In this document: one piece after another, positions 41,599 through 51,390 of the stretch
Numbering within the stretch: position 1 is the stretch's first letter
How the letters are laid out: each line of letters opens with the position of its first letter
DNA from: Arthrobacter oryzae
Lineage (GTDB): Bacteria > Actinomycetota > Actinomycetes > Actinomycetales > Micrococcaceae
Length of the DNA stretch: 64,000 bases
Reading direction: 5' to 3'
Assembly (NCBI RefSeq): GCF_030812315.1
Contig: NZ_JAUSSM010000006.1
Location: forward strand, 267,053-331,052
Notes under the pieces: generated by a model
Databases searched by the model: none
Seen by the model: only the letters and a program-made list of their open reading frames with translations
What the model was told of the DNA's origin: nothing
Position numbers and translations under genes: made by a program

Positions 41599-43044
41599 CT
41601 ACCTGACGCTGAGCCGCGCAGTTCCGGTGGTCACCTTTCCGTGGGCGTTCTGGAAAACAGCCCGGACCAGCAGTCCGTCCTGCCCCGAGGCGACCGCGCT
41701 GAACTCCAGCGTGGACTTGTAGGTGCCTTCGTCGGTCCGTTTGCTGACAGGCTGCCCTGCGACGCGCTGCCACGTGGCGCCGGCGTCTGCTGAGGTTTCC
41801 CAGACCGCAACGGGGCCGGGGGTTCCGGTGGCCGTGGCGCTGAAGCTGGCCGTCCTGCCGGTTCCGACTGCCGTGTCCTTGGGCTGTTTTGTTTCCTTTG
41901 GGAGTTCCACGGCCTGGTTGAACGCCGGCCACCCGTCAGTCCAGTCGATCTTCTGCAGGCCAAGGGTGGGGAAGTAAGGAGCGGCCTCGTTGGAGCCGTC
42001 GTAGTAGTGGAATGCCAGATAGTCGCCAAAGACGGACTGGCCTCCGGGTCCGGTAATCGCACCATGGGCATCGAGCACCACGGATCCTCCGCCGCCGAAC
42101 ATGTCGCGGCCGTCCTTGTCCAGGTACGGCCCCTTGACGGACTTGGACCGCCCCACGGCGACCTTGTACGTTGAATCCCCTCCGCGGCAGCAGGAATCGA
42201 AGGACACGAAGAGGTAGTAATAGTCGCCGTTCTTGGTGATGTAAGGCGCCTCAACGGGGTTGCCGGGCATGAACCGGTCCGCGATGTTCACGGTCTTGGA
42301 CTGCCAGTCCGCCACCGGCTTGCCGCTGGGCCATTCGATGGGCACGAGGAAGATTCCGTACCAGAACGATCCGATCGCCATGTACGGAGTGCCGTCGGCA
42401 TCCTCGATGATGCCGGCATCGATCGCATTGAAGGTCTTGCCGGGGTTGCTCGGGTCCAAGCCGCTTGCCGGTGAAGACACCACCAGCCCCTGGTCCACCC
42501 AATCGTAGTCCGGGTCGTCCGGGTCCAGGGTGGTGTTCGTTGCCACAGCGGTCAGCGAATTGTTGCCGCCGAAGCGTGATGCCGAGTAGTAGAGGTAGTA
42601 GGTGCCGTCATTTTCGTGAATCTCAGGTGCCCAGAGGTTGCCGGGCAGCTCGCCGTCCGAAAAATGCTCATCGATCCAGGCGGGAATCCTGTCCCACACT
42701 GTGCCGCTGTAGTTCTAGGTGGTGCCGGCATCCTGCGATGACCAGATCTGGATTGTTCCGCCGTTTTCGCGGTTAACCAGGCCGGTGGAGTAGACGTACC
42801 AGGTACCGTCGTCGTCAATGATGAGTGCGGGGTCGTGGACCGGCGAGGTTTCGCCCACCACGGTTTTTCCGCCGGGCAGGTCTTCCGGCAATTTCTGCGT
42901 GGCCGCCACCGCGGCTGCCGGCGGGGCGGAATCCCCGCCCGGCTGGTCCTTGGCAGCTGGCGGCAGGGCTGCGGCTGTCAGGGCCAGGCCGAGCGCGGCT
43001 ACCAGTCCCGCTGCCCGTGCTACCCATGGACGTGACTTCATCAT
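41599..43044 (-). pseudogene. Secreted GH43 arabinanase interrupted by one in-frame TAG
   Basis: The frame from the ATG at 43044 to 41599 encodes 481 residues apart from one TAG (42715-42717, codon 110). The context is Q-D-A-G-T-T-[stop]-N-Y-S-G-T-V-W, where Trp is expected, so one TGG-to-TAG change suffices. There is a signal peptide, a GH43 propeller with catalytic V-H-D-P-A-L, A-I-D-A-G-I and P-V-E-A-P-Y, and a C-terminal Ig-like region. It would cut arabinan outside the cell. The ribosome site GGAAGGA is intact. Read-through is possible but the simplest view is a fresh pseudogene. Confidence 0.85.
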
Positions 43045-43130
43045 CACGTGTTCCTTCCGAAGTGCGTTTGCAGGGAAATATTTGGCTTGGGGGTCCGCAG
43101 CAGCGGGGGATGCACCCGGCACGGCAGCTA

Positions 43131-43178
43131 TTGCAACGTTGTAACGACGAATATGGCACGCCCCGGAAGTGGCGTCAA
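43131..43178 (-). promoter_or_regulatory. GH43 promoter and arabinan-regulon operator (left site)
   Basis: On the minus strand TTGACG (43178-43173) and CATATT (43155-43150) have a 17-bp spacer. The operator TTACAACGTTGCAA lies downstream at 43144-43131. The same 14-mer occurs at 43285-43298, and 13 of its bases recur at 51391-51404. Confidence 0.75.
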
Positions 43179-43252
43179 GGGACGGCCATCGGAGCAGCCC
43201 CTCCGGCGGGGGCGGCGTATGAGGGGGCGGGGAAAGTATTTTCGCTCCCGCC

Positions 43253-43298
43253 TTGACGCTTCGGATCGGGCTGTGTGATATTTCTTACAACGTTGCAA
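43253..43298 (+). promoter_or_regulatory. Importer promoter and arabinan-regulon operator (right site)
   Basis: TTGACG (43253-43258) and TGATAT (43276-43281) are 17 bp apart, and TTACAACGTTGCAA follows at 43285-43298. The layout mirrors the left site, so one LacI regulator probably silences both directions. The rest of the 334-bp gap 43045-43378 holds no gene. Confidence 0.75.
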
Positions 43299-43378
43299 AT
43301 CAAACCGGCCTGGATGCCGATCCGCTACAGCGGGTTCCCGTGGCCCCACCCTTTACACCAACCCGGAAGGACAACGTG

Positions 43379-44713
43379 ATGATGAAGTCACGTCCCATTG
43401 CCGCGACCCTGGCGTTTGTAGCCGCGGCCGGCCTCCTGCTCAGCGGATGCTCCGCCCCTGCCGGCGCAGAGGCCGGCGGCGAGAAGAAACTCACCTTCAT
43501 GTTCCGCGGCGGTGAAGATGAGAAAAAGGCCTATGAGAAGGCGGTGGAGCAGTTCGAGAAGGACAATAGCGTCGACGTCGACATCATCGTCACCACCGCG
43601 GACCAGTACGCCACCAAGCTGAAGGCTGCCATAGCCGGCAAGGAGGTCCCCGATGTGTTCTACATCAGCCCCGGCGACGTGCAGGCGTACGTCCAGAACG
43701 GCATTGTCAAGGACATCACGCAATACGTGGAAAACTCGGACACCATCGACCTGGACAACATCTGGGAGTACGGCGTCGACAGCTACCGCTATGACGGCAA
43801 GCGTGTCGGCGAAGGCGCCATCTACGCCCTACCCAAGGACGTGGGGCCGTTCTCCTTCGGCTACAACAAGACCATGCTGGAAAAGGCAGGCATCCCGCTG
43901 CCGGACAAGGACAAGCCCTACACCTTTGACGAGTTCGTGGCTGCGGCCAAGAAACTCACTGCGGACACTAACGGCGACGGCACGCTGGACCAGTGGGGGA
44001 CCGGCCTCAATGTCCAGTGGAACCTGCAGCCGTTTGTCTGGTCCAACGGTGGCGACTGGCTCAATGAGGACCGCACCAAAGTCACCGTGGACACCCCCGA
44101 GTTTGCCGAATCCCTGCAGTGGTTCGCCGACCTCCAGAACGTCCACGGCGTGACACCGTCCGTCGCCGAGGCCCAGACCCTGGATACCTACCAGCGCTGG
44201 ATGAAGGGCGAGATCGGCTTCTTCCCCATTGCTCCATGGGACCTCTCCACCTACCAGAAGCTCGGCTTCGACTGGGACGTCATTCCCTACCCCGCCGGTG
44301 AAACCGGCAAGTCGGCAACTTGGACCGGCACCTTGGGCATCGCCGTCGCGGAAAGCTCCAAATTCCCGGAGGACGCCGCCAAGCTCGTTGAGTACCTGAC
44401 CGCGAACAAGGAAGCCCAGCAGAGCCTGGTGGACGCCGGAATCCAGATCCCCAACCTGAAGGACATGGCTGAGGCCTGGGCCGCGGACACTTCCACCAAG
44501 CCGGCCAACAAGGCGGAGTTCCTCGAGATCGTCAAGGACTACGGCCGGGAACTGCCTGCCGGCAACACGTTCAACGCCGAGTGGTATGACGAGCTGTTCA
44601 CCAACATCCAGCCTGTCCTCGACGGAAAACAGTCCGCCAAGGACTACCTGAAGGAAGCGCAGCCGAGGATGCAGGAATTCCTGGACTCCGCCAACCAGCA
44701 AGCCGGCAACTAA
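43379..44713 (+). CDS. Solute-binding lipoprotein of the arabino-oligosaccharide importer
   Basis: The 444-residue protein has a lipoprotein signal ([10 protein letters not shown], lipobox L-L-S-G-C) and a CUT1 binding-protein body ([14 protein letters not shown] onwards). The ligand is inferred to be arabino-oligosaccharides from the GH43 and GH51 genes beside it. The first 22 nt of its start region, ACGTGATGATGAAG plus TCACGTCC, are identical to those of the divergent GH43 gene. GTG 43376 and ATG 43382 are also in frame. Confidence 0.87.
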   Translation: MMKSRPIAATLAFVAAAGLLLSGCSAPAGAEAGGEKKLTFMFRGGEDEKKAYEKAVEQFEKDNSVDVDIIVTTADQYATKLKAAIAGKEVPDVFYISPGDVQAYVQNGIVKDITQYVENSDTIDLDNIWEYGVDSYRYDGKRVGEGAIYALPKDVGPFSFGYNKTMLEKAGIPLPDKDKPYTFDEFVAAAKKLTADTNGDGTLDQWGTGLNVQWNLQPFVWSNGGDWLNEDRTKVTVDTPEFAESLQWFADLQNVHGVTPSVAEAQTLDTYQRWMKGEIGFFPIAPWDLSTYQKLGFDWDVIPYPAGETGKSATWTGTLGIAVAESSKFPEDAAKLVEYLTANKEAQQSLVDAGIQIPNLKDMAEAWAADTSTKPANKAEFLEIVKDYGRELPAGNTFNAEWYDELFTNIQPVLDGKQSAKDYLKEAQPRMQEFLDSANQQAGN

Positions 44714-44760
44714 CCCCTGCCGGTCCCAACCGCCACGTCCCCGGACGTATCCCCAAGACT

Positions 44761-44797
44761 GGTGCCGCGGCTGCGCCCGGAGTGCAGCCGCGGCACC
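44761..44797 (+). terminator. Hairpin between binding-protein and permease genes
   Basis: GGTGCCGCGGCTGC pairs with GCAGCCGCGGCACC (14 bp) around a 9-base loop. There is no T-run. Such intergenic hairpins usually stabilise the binding-protein mRNA and reduce permease expression, so this is an attenuator or processing signal more than a full stop. Confidence 0.65.
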
Positions 44798-44832
44798 TCT
44801 CCACCCATCACGAATCACAGAGGATCCCCCCG

Positions 44833-45732
44833 ATGACCACCACAATGCGCCGCTCGCGGCTCCACCGGAAGGAACACCAGGCCGCGCTTGTTTTCGTTGC
44901 CATACCGGTGATCGGGTTCCTCCTCTTCACGCTCTTCCCGCTGATCTTTTCCGTTTACGCGTCCTTCACCAACTGGAACGGCATCTCCGCCCCGGTCTTC
45001 AAGGGCCTGGACAACTACACCAAGATGTTCGGGGACCGCTACTTCCTGAAGTCACTGTGGAACACCCTCTACATGATGATCGGGATCCCGGTGGGCCTGG
45101 TCATCTCCCTGGCGCTCGCCCTTGCGATGAACCGCAAAATGCGCGGCACCACGTTCTTCCGCACGGTGTACTACCTGCCGGTCATTTCCTCCATCGCCGC
45201 GGTGGCCATCCTCTGGCAGTGGGCCTTCAACGGTGACTTCGGCCTGATCAACCAGGGCCTGTCGCTGATCGGCATCGGCGGCCCCAACTGGCTCCAGGAC
45301 ACGGCAACGGTGAAGCCCGCACTGATCATCATGGCCGTCTGGAAGGGCCTGGGCTATTCCATGCTGCTCTACCTGGCCGCCCTGCAGTCCGTGCCGCGCT
45401 ACCTCTATGAAGCCGCGGCCCTGGACGGCGCCACCGCCTGGCAGCAGTTCCGCCACATCACGGTTCCCATGGTCCGGCCTGTCACGTTCTTCCTCATCGT
45501 CACCAGCATCATCGGCGGCTCGCAGATCTTCGTGGAAATCAACATCATGACCCCCACCGGCGGTCCCGAGTTCGAGTCGGCAACCATCGTTTGGTACATC
45601 TGGCAAAAAGCCTTCGACAACCTGCAGATGGGCTACGCCTCCGCCATGTCCGTGGTCCTGGGGCTGCTGGTTTTCACCATCACCTTCATCCAGTTCCGGC
45701 TCAACCGCCGCAACCAGTTTTCGATAGATTGA
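44833..45732 (+). CDS. ABC transporter permease (MalF-like) of the arabinan system
   Basis: The 299-residue protein has six membrane helices and the EAA loop Y-E-A-A-A-L-D-G-A-T-A-W-Q-Q-F-R-H-I-T-V-P-M. It belongs to the CUT1 permeases. It is followed after 11 bp by the second permease. No ATPase gene is in the operon, so a shared MsmK-type ATPase, perhaps the one at 16417 or one outside the window, must energise it. Confidence 0.88.
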   Translation: MTTTMRRSRLHRKEHQAALVFVAIPVIGFLLFTLFPLIFSVYASFTNWNGISAPVFKGLDNYTKMFGDRYFLKSLWNTLYMMIGIPVGLVISLALALAMNRKMRGTTFFRTVYYLPVISSIAAVAILWQWAFNGDFGLINQGLSLIGIGGPNWLQDTATVKPALIIMAVWKGLGYSMLLYLAALQSVPRYLYEAAALDGATAWQQFRHITVPMVRPVTFFLIVTSIIGGSQIFVEINIMTPTGGPEFESATIVWYIWQKAFDNLQMGYASAMSVVLGLLVFTITFIQFRLNRRNQFSID

Positions 45733-45743
45733 GGCAGGCAGCC

Positions 45744-46691
45744 ATGTCCGCACAGCACGTCATCACCACTCCGCCGCTGGAACCTTCAGACACGATTCCG
45801 TCGGGTCCGGGAAACAGGCCGACGGCGGCCGCCCCCGGCGGGAAACAGCGCTCCGTCAAGGGACGCCTCCAGCTGGGCAACGTTCTCGTCACCCTGATCC
45901 TGACAGCCGGTGCAATCCTCATGGTCGCCCCGCTCGCCTGGACGTTCTCCACCTCCCTGAAAACCCGCGACGGCGTGTTCGAACTGCCCCCGCAGTGGAT
46001 TCCGGACCCTTTCGTGTGGGAAAACTATGCCCGGATCTGGACGGCCGGCCCTCTGCTGAGCGGCATCCAGAACAGCCTGATCGTCGCATGCTCCGTCACC
46101 ATCATCGGCTCCCTCACGTCCGCGCTGGCGGCTTTTGCCTTCGCCAAGCTCCGGATGCCCTTCAAGAACGTGCTGTTCCTGGGGCTGCTCTCCGGCCTGA
46201 TGATTCCGTTCCCCACCCTGATGATTCCGCAGTTCACCATCTTCGCCAGCATCGGCTGGGTGGACACCCTGCTGCCGCTGATCGTACCCGGGTTGTTCGG
46301 CAACATCATCATGATCTTCTTCCTGCGCCAGTTCCTGAACAGTGTGCCGGACTCCATCGTGGAAGCAGCCAGGATTGACGGCGCCTCATACCTGCAGATC
46401 TTCTGGACGCTGATCCTTCCGGCCATCCGGCCCGCCCTGGCGGCTCAGTTCATCCTCTGGTTCATGGCCATGTGGAACGACTACCTCGCCCCGATCATCT
46501 ACCTCAACTCGCCGGGCAAGCAGACGCTCCAGCTGGTGATTGCCAACTTCAACGCCCAGTACGCGATCCAGACGGACTACCCGCTCATCATGGCGGCGTC
46601 GTTCGTGGCGCTCCTGCCGGTCCTGATCGTCTTCGTCATCTTCCAGCGCCAGATCATCGAATCCATCGCGCTCTCAGGGTCGAAGGGATAG
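45744..46691 (+). CDS. ABC transporter permease (MalG-like) of the arabinan system
   Basis: The 315-residue protein has a disordered 45-residue head, six helices and the EAA loop V-E-A-A-R-I-D-G-A-S-Y-L-Q-I-F-W-T-L-I-L-P. The first membrane segment starts around residue 48. It ends 3 bp before the GH43 gene, so the two are probably translationally coupled. Confidence 0.88.
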   Translation: MSAQHVITTPPLEPSDTIPSGPGNRPTAAAPGGKQRSVKGRLQLGNVLVTLILTAGAILMVAPLAWTFSTSLKTRDGVFELPPQWIPDPFVWENYARIWTAGPLLSGIQNSLIVACSVTIIGSLTSALAAFAFAKLRMPFKNVLFLGLLSGLMIPFPTLMIPQFTIFASIGWVDTLLPLIVPGLFGNIIMIFFLRQFLNSVPDSIVEAARIDGASYLQIFWTLILPAIRPALAAQFILWFMAMWNDYLAPIIYLNSPGKQTLQLVIANFNAQYAIQTDYPLIMAASFVALLPVLIVFVIFQRQIIESIALSGSKG

Positions 46692-46694
46692 CCC

Positions 46695-47987
46695 GTGTCT
46701 GTCCACGACCTCCGGCCGGCCGGCGAACCCTCAACGTGGGGAGCACGGCACGCCCACGATCCCACCGTGGTCCGCGACGACGACGGCATGTACTACATGT
46801 TCTCCACGGATGCCGTGGCCAACTCGGAGAATATTCCCGCCGGCGTACATATCCGCACCTCCCGGGACCTGGTCATCTGGCACTTTACGGGCACGGCGTT
46901 CGACGGCGTCCCCCGTCCGGCCCGGGATTGGTCCGGAGCGACCGGCCTGTGGGCCCCGGAAGTGGTCCGCTGGCCCGGCGCCGGCTGGCATATGTACTAC
47001 TCGGCCTCCACATTCGGTTCCAACACTTCGGCCATCGGCCTGGCCACGGCGCCGCACCCGTCCGGCCCTTGGCAGGACCGCGGACTCGTGGTGGCAACGC
47101 GTTCCGGAGTGAACACGCAGAACGCGATCGACGCCGCCATCACCTTCGGGGCGGACGGCGCGCCCTGGCTGACCTACGGCTCCTTCTTCTCCGGCATTTA
47201 CACCTTGCCGCTGGACCCCGCCTCGGGACGTCCGCTGCAGGAGGGCGACCTCGGATCGCTCATCGCCCGTCGGCACCCGTCCGTGGAAGGCGCGCTGGAG
47301 GGCGCGTTCATCATGTACCGTCCTGATCAGGACCGGTACATGCTCTTTGCGTCCTACGATTCCCTGTTCAACAGCTACAACCTGCGGGTGGCTGCGGCGG
47401 ATCACATCACCGGACCGTACCGGGACGTCCGCGGGCTGTCCATGACGGACCTCGAGGCGCCGCCGGCCTCGATCGGCACGAAAGTGCTGGGAAGCCACCG
47501 GTTCGACGGCGCCACGGGCTGGCTTGCGCCGGGGCATAATTCCGTCCTTACCCAGGACGGTCCGGACGGCGGCGAAGAGCATTTCCTGGTCCACCACGTC
47601 CGCTTTGCTGACGACCCGTCGCAGCACATCGTCCAGCTCAGGCGGCTGTTCTTCAACGCCGCGGGCTGGCCGGTGGTTTCACCCCAGCCGTACGCAGGGC
47701 GGGAGCGGGAGGTCCTAGGCTCAGCTCAGCAGCTATCCGGCCGGTGGCGGGTTGTCCGTTTCGACCCGGACTCCACGGACCTTGTCGATGCCGTACCGCT
47801 GGAGCTGGAAAGTGACAGCCATGAACCGTTCGACGGCGGCCCGGCCGCCGTCCGGCTCCGCGCAGACGGCCTGGACCTGGATGCAGTGGTTTTCGGTTCG
47901 TGGGACTGGTCCCGCGGCGAAGCGGCCCTGTCCTTCAGCGGGATCGACCGGCACGGCGTCGCCTGGTGCGGCACCAAGGGGGCGTGA
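46695..47987 (+). CDS. Intracellular GH43 arabinanase/arabinosidase
   Basis: The 430-residue enzyme has no signal peptide. The five-bladed propeller residues are D22 in H-A-H-D-P-T, D146 in N-A-I-D-A-A-I and E202 in E-G-A-L-E-G-A-F-I, the GH43 general base, pKa modulator and acid. A C-terminal beta domain occupies about 330-430. It likely trims imported arabino-oligosaccharides to arabinose together with the GH51 enzyme. GTG start at 46695. Confidence 0.83.
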   Translation: MSVHDLRPAGEPSTWGARHAHDPTVVRDDDGMYYMFSTDAVANSENIPAGVHIRTSRDLVIWHFTGTAFDGVPRPARDWSGATGLWAPEVVRWPGAGWHMYYSASTFGSNTSAIGLATAPHPSGPWQDRGLVVATRSGVNTQNAIDAAITFGADGAPWLTYGSFFSGIYTLPLDPASGRPLQEGDLGSLIARRHPSVEGALEGAFIMYRPDQDRYMLFASYDSLFNSYNLRVAAADHITGPYRDVRGLSMTDLEAPPASIGTKVLGSHRFDGATGWLAPGHNSVLTQDGPDGGEEHFLVHHVRFADDPSQHIVQLRRLFFNAAGWPVVSPQPYAGREREVLGSAQQLSGRWRVVRFDPDSTDLVDAVPLELESDSHEPFDGGPAAVRLRADGLDLDAVVFGSWDWSRGEAALSFSGIDRHGVAWCGTKGA

Positions 47988-47989
47988 CC

Positions 47990-48628
47990 ATGAACGAGAA
48001 CCCCATCGGCTGGGCGGGCCGGCTCATGGAATGGCTGCAGTTCGGCGCACGCCTGGTGCTGGTCAACATCCTCTTTGTGGCCGGAACACTGGCTGGGCTC
48101 GTCCTGTTCGGGCTGTTTCCGGCCGCTGTGGCCGCCACTGCACTGCTGGCCCGGCTCCGGGCGGGAGCGGCCGGTGACCATCTGGTGCGTGACTTCATCA
48201 CCGCGTACCGGGCCCAGTTCTGGCACGTCAACCGCGTGGGCAGCATCTTCTGGCCCGCCGCCGTCGTCCTTTTCCTCAACGCGCTTTCGGTCCTCGGCCG
48301 GCCCTCCGGCGGTTCCGCCCCCGCGATGGAGGCCGTGCTGCTGGTACTAACCGTTGCCGCGGGAGCGGGCACCCTGGCCGCAGCCGCGACGGCCGTGGCC
48401 ATCTGCAGCCGGTACCGGGATACGGTTCTCCGGACCTGGCGGCTCGCCTTTGTGCTGCCGCTTGTCTCGCCGCTCATGAGCCTCTCGCTGCTGGCCAGCC
48501 TGGTTGCGCTCACGGTGGTGTTCGCAGGAATGAGCGTGCTGGTGCCGCTCATCGGTGCGTCCGTCCCGCTGCTGCTCTCCGGCTGGCTCGTCGGAAGGCG
48601 GCTCGGAACCCTCCAAACTGCTGCCTAG
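47990..48628 (+). CDS. DUF624 membrane protein
   Basis: The 212-residue protein has about five hydrophobic segments and the DUF624 start G-R-L-M-E-W-L-Q-F-G-A-R-L-V-L-V-N-I-L-F. DUF624 proteins (YesL type) are often encoded with carbohydrate ABC importers and glycosidases, with unknown role. It lies 2 bp after the GH43 stop and before the GH51 gene. Confidence 0.8.
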   Translation: MNENPIGWAGRLMEWLQFGARLVLVNILFVAGTLAGLVLFGLFPAAVAATALLARLRAGAAGDHLVRDFITAYRAQFWHVNRVGSIFWPAAVVLFLNALSVLGRPSGGSAPAMEAVLLVLTVAAGAGTLAAAATAVAICSRYRDTVLRTWRLAFVLPLVSPLMSLSLLASLVALTVVFAGMSVLVPLIGASVPLLLSGWLVGRRLGTLQTAA

Positions 48629-48677
48629 ACCACACTTCCACTCCTCCAAAACGTCAGACAGAACAGGAAAGTATCCC

Positions 48678-50228
48678 TTGACTACCCCCACAACAACTGC
48701 TCCCAGTGACGAGATGGCCGTTGAGGCGCCCACCGTCATCACCATCGACCGCTCGGCCGTGGTCGCGCCGGTCAGCCGCCGCATATTCGGCTCCTTCGTG
48801 GAACACCTCGGCCGCTGCGTCTATGACGGCATCTACGAGCCCGGACATCCCACCGCCAATGAGGACGGGTTCCGGCTCGACGTCGTGGACCTCGTCAAGG
48901 AGCTGGGCTCCAGCACCATCCGCTACCCCGGCGGAAACTTCGTGTCCGGCTACCGCTGGGAAGACGGCGTAGGCCCCCGCGACCAGCGGCCCGTCCGCCG
49001 CGACCTCGCCTGGCACTCCCTGGAAACCAACCAGGTGGGCATCGATGAATTCGCGCGCTGGTGCACGCTCACGGACTCCGAACTGATGATGGCCGTGAAC
49101 CTTGGCACCCGGGGAATCGACGCCGCCCTGGACCTGCTCGAGTACGCCAACCATCCGTCCGGCACCACCCTCAGCGACCAGCGCATCGCCAACGGCGCCA
49201 AGGATCCCTACAACATCCGGATGTGGTGCCTTGGCAACGAAATGGACGGCCCTTGGCAGATCGGTCACATGTCTGCGGACAGCTACGGCAAGCTGGCCGC
49301 CCGCACGGCATCGGCCATGAAAACCGCGGATAAGAACCTGGAGCTGGTGGTGTGTGGCTCGTCCAGCTCCGCCATGCCCACCTTCGGCGAATGGGAACGC
49401 GTGGTCCTGGAGCACAGCTACGAGCACGTGGACTACATCTCCTGCCATGCCTACTACCAGGAGCGCAACGGGGACCTCGGATCCTTCCTTGCCTCTTCGC
49501 TGGACATGCAGTACTTCATCGAAACCGTGGTGGCCACTGCCGACCACGTCAAGCACAAGCTCAAGAGCAAGAAGACCATCCAGCTCTCCTTCGATGAATG
49601 GAACATCTGGTACCTTGACGAGCACCAGGCCTCCGATGAGGTCAACGAGGAGTGGGTACACGCGCCGCGCCAGCTGGAGGATGTCTACTCCGTGGCCGAC
49701 GCCGTGGTGTTCGGCAACCTGCTCATCACGCTGCTGAAGAACCACGACCGCGTGGCGTCCGCCTCGCTGGCCCAGCTGGTCAACGTGATCGCGCCGATTA
49801 TGACCGAACCGGGCGGAGACGCCTGGCGGCAGACCACGTTCTTCCCGTTCTCGGTGACGTCGCGGCTGGCCCGCGGCGAAGTGCTGCGTCCCCGTATCGA
49901 GGCCGGTACCTACACGACGGCGGTATACGGCGAGGCGCCGCTGGTGGATGCAGTTGCCACGGCGGACGCTGCCACCGGCCAGTCGGCTGTGTTCCTGGTG
50001 AACCGCAGCCAGACGGACCCGATCGATGTTTCCATCAACGTGGCCGACCTCAACGCCACGGTGGTCAGCGAGGCTGTCACCCTGCACGATGAGGACGTCT
50101 ACGCGAAGAACACCCTCCACGACCAGAACCGGGTGGGCCTCAAGCCGCTTACCGGCGCTGTCCTGGAGGAGGGCACGCTCACGGTGACACTTCCGCCCGT
50201 GTCCTGGTCCGCCGTCGCCCTCGGATAA
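48678..50228 (+). CDS. Alpha-L-arabinofuranosidase (GH51)
   Basis: The 516-residue enzyme has a GH51 (beta/alpha)8 core with acid/base E188 in C-L-G-N-E-M-D-G-P-W and nucleophile E307 in S-F-D-E-W-N-I-W-Y. R-Y-P-G-G-N-F-V-S-G-Y-R-W is a further family signature, and the C-terminal beta domain is complete. No signal peptide is present, so it acts in the cytoplasm and releases terminal arabinofuranose. The TTG at 48678 has AGGAAA upstream; ATG 48714 is the alternative. Confidence 0.9.
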   Translation: MTTPTTTAPSDEMAVEAPTVITIDRSAVVAPVSRRIFGSFVEHLGRCVYDGIYEPGHPTANEDGFRLDVVDLVKELGSSTIRYPGGNFVSGYRWEDGVGPRDQRPVRRDLAWHSLETNQVGIDEFARWCTLTDSELMMAVNLGTRGIDAALDLLEYANHPSGTTLSDQRIANGAKDPYNIRMWCLGNEMDGPWQIGHMSADSYGKLAARTASAMKTADKNLELVVCGSSSSAMPTFGEWERVVLEHSYEHVDYISCHAYYQERNGDLGSFLASSLDMQYFIETVVATADHVKHKLKSKKTIQLSFDEWNIWYLDEHQASDEVNEEWVHAPRQLEDVYSVADAVVFGNLLITLLKNHDRVASASLAQLVNVIAPIMTEPGGDAWRQTTFFPFSVTSRLARGEVLRPRIEAGTYTTAVYGEAPLVDAVATADAATGQSAVFLVNRSQTDPIDVSINVADLNATVVSEAVTLHDEDVYAKNTLHDQNRVGLKPLTGAVLEEGTLTVTLPPVSWSAVALG

Positions 50229-50255
50229 CGCCTGCGCACGTCGGCAGCAACCGTT

Positions 50256-50289
50256 CCGCGGCCGGCCGCCCCATGGTGGCCGGCCGCGG
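50256..50289. terminator. Intrinsic terminator between GH51 and LacI genes
   Basis: CCGCGGCCGGCC pairs perfectly with GGCCGGCCGCGG (12 bp). It separates convergent genes. There is no strong T-run. Confidence 0.75.
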
Positions 50290-50301
50290 CGATTTCCGGA
50301 A

Positions 50302-51336
50302 CTAATCCCTAACGCGTGGCGGTGCCTGCCCGCCTACCGTGGACTCGCGCGGCACAATGCGGAACGCCGATTCGACCTCCCGGGGCGGCCCGGCGTCGGG
50401 GTTCTTGATCCGTTCCATCAGCAGCCTGATGGCCGTCTCGGCAATTTCGCCCCGCCCCGGATCCACGGTGCTGAGCGTCGGCAGGGAGTACCGGGTCTCG
50501 TCGAGGTCGTCGAAGCCGATCACTGCAACGTCGTCGGGAACGCGGAAGCCTGCTTCCTGGAGAACACGCACCGCACCCTGCGCCAGCGTGTCATTGAGGC
50601 CGAACACGGCATCAAACGTGGCCCCGCGGTCCAGGAGGTCGTGCATGGCGGCCGCACCGTTGGACCGGTGCCAGTCGCGGACGTAGGCGACGATACCGTC
50701 GTCGTACGGGATGTTCCGGGCTGCCAGCGCCTCACGGTAGCCCCGCAGGCGCAGGCCGGCGGAACCGATCACCTCTCCTTGGTGCGCGCCCACCACGGCG
50801 ATGCGCGTCCGTCCAAGGCTGAGCAGGTGCTCCGTGGCTGCCCGGGCGGCCGCAACGTTCTGCATGGTCACGTGGTCCGACTGGCTGTTGAAGATGCGTT
50901 CGCCGAGCAGGACGATTGGCACCTCGGCCTTAATGAGGTCAACGTCCTCCTGGCCCAGCTCAAGCGGACTAAAAATGAGTCCGTCGGACATTTTGAGGCG
51001 CGGGCTTGCCATCACCTCGAGCTCGCGGCCGCGGTCCGCCCCGGTTTGTTCGATGAGTACCACCAGACCGTGCTTGGCTGCGGCCTCGATGACCGAATCG
51101 GCCAGCTCTGCGAAGTACGGCAGGCTCAGCTGGGGGAGCGCCAGGGTGATCGCGCCCGTATGCCCGGAGCGCAGGCTGCGCGCCGTGAGGTTGGGTCGGT
51201 AACCCAGCGCGGCGATGGCTTCCTCCACGCGGGCACGCGTGGAGTCCCGGACGTGCGGATGATTGTTGATGACGTTTGAGACGGTCTTGAATGACACTCC
51301 CGCAACGCGCGCGACGTCGTGAAGCGTGGCTGCCAT
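50302..51336 (-). CDS. LacI-family regulator of the arabinan regulon
   Basis: The 344-residue protein begins M-A-A-T-L-H-D-V-A-R-V-A-G-V-S-F-K-T-V-S-N-V-I and has an effector domain with V-I-G-F-D-D-L-D-E-T-R-Y and L-S-T-V-D-P-G-R-G-E. The operator TTACAACGTTGCA at 51391-51404, upstream of its own start, occurs twice more in the GH43/importer divergent region. It therefore controls itself and the arabinan genes, with arabinose or an arabino-oligosaccharide as the likely inducer. Confidence 0.9.
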   Translation of the reverse strand: MAATLHDVARVAGVSFKTVSNVINNHPHVRDSTRARVEEAIAALGYRPNLTARSLRSGHTGAITLALPQLSLPYFAELADSVIEAAAKHGLVVLIEQTGADRGRELEVMASPRLKMSDGLIFSPLELGQEDVDLIKAEVPIVLLGERIFNSQSDHVTMQNVAAARAATEHLLSLGRTRIAVVGAHQGEVIGSAGLRLRGYREALAARNIPYDDGIVAYVRDWHRSNGAAAMHDLLDRGATFDAVFGLNDTLAQGAVRVLQEAGFRVPDDVAVIGFDDLDETRYSLPTLSTVDPGRGEIAETAIRLLMERIKNPDAGPPREVESAFRIVPRESTVGGQAPPRVRD

Positions 51337-51390
51337 GCCGCATCCCCCGTTTACTGAATTCCTGAGGCGACGGTTGTGCCTGCTCCAATT

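Noticed and set aside
48654..50120. 488-codon antisense frame over the GH51 gene
   Set aside because: The GH51 gene is complete with catalytic residues; the antisense frame has composition typical of a reversed GC-rich gene.
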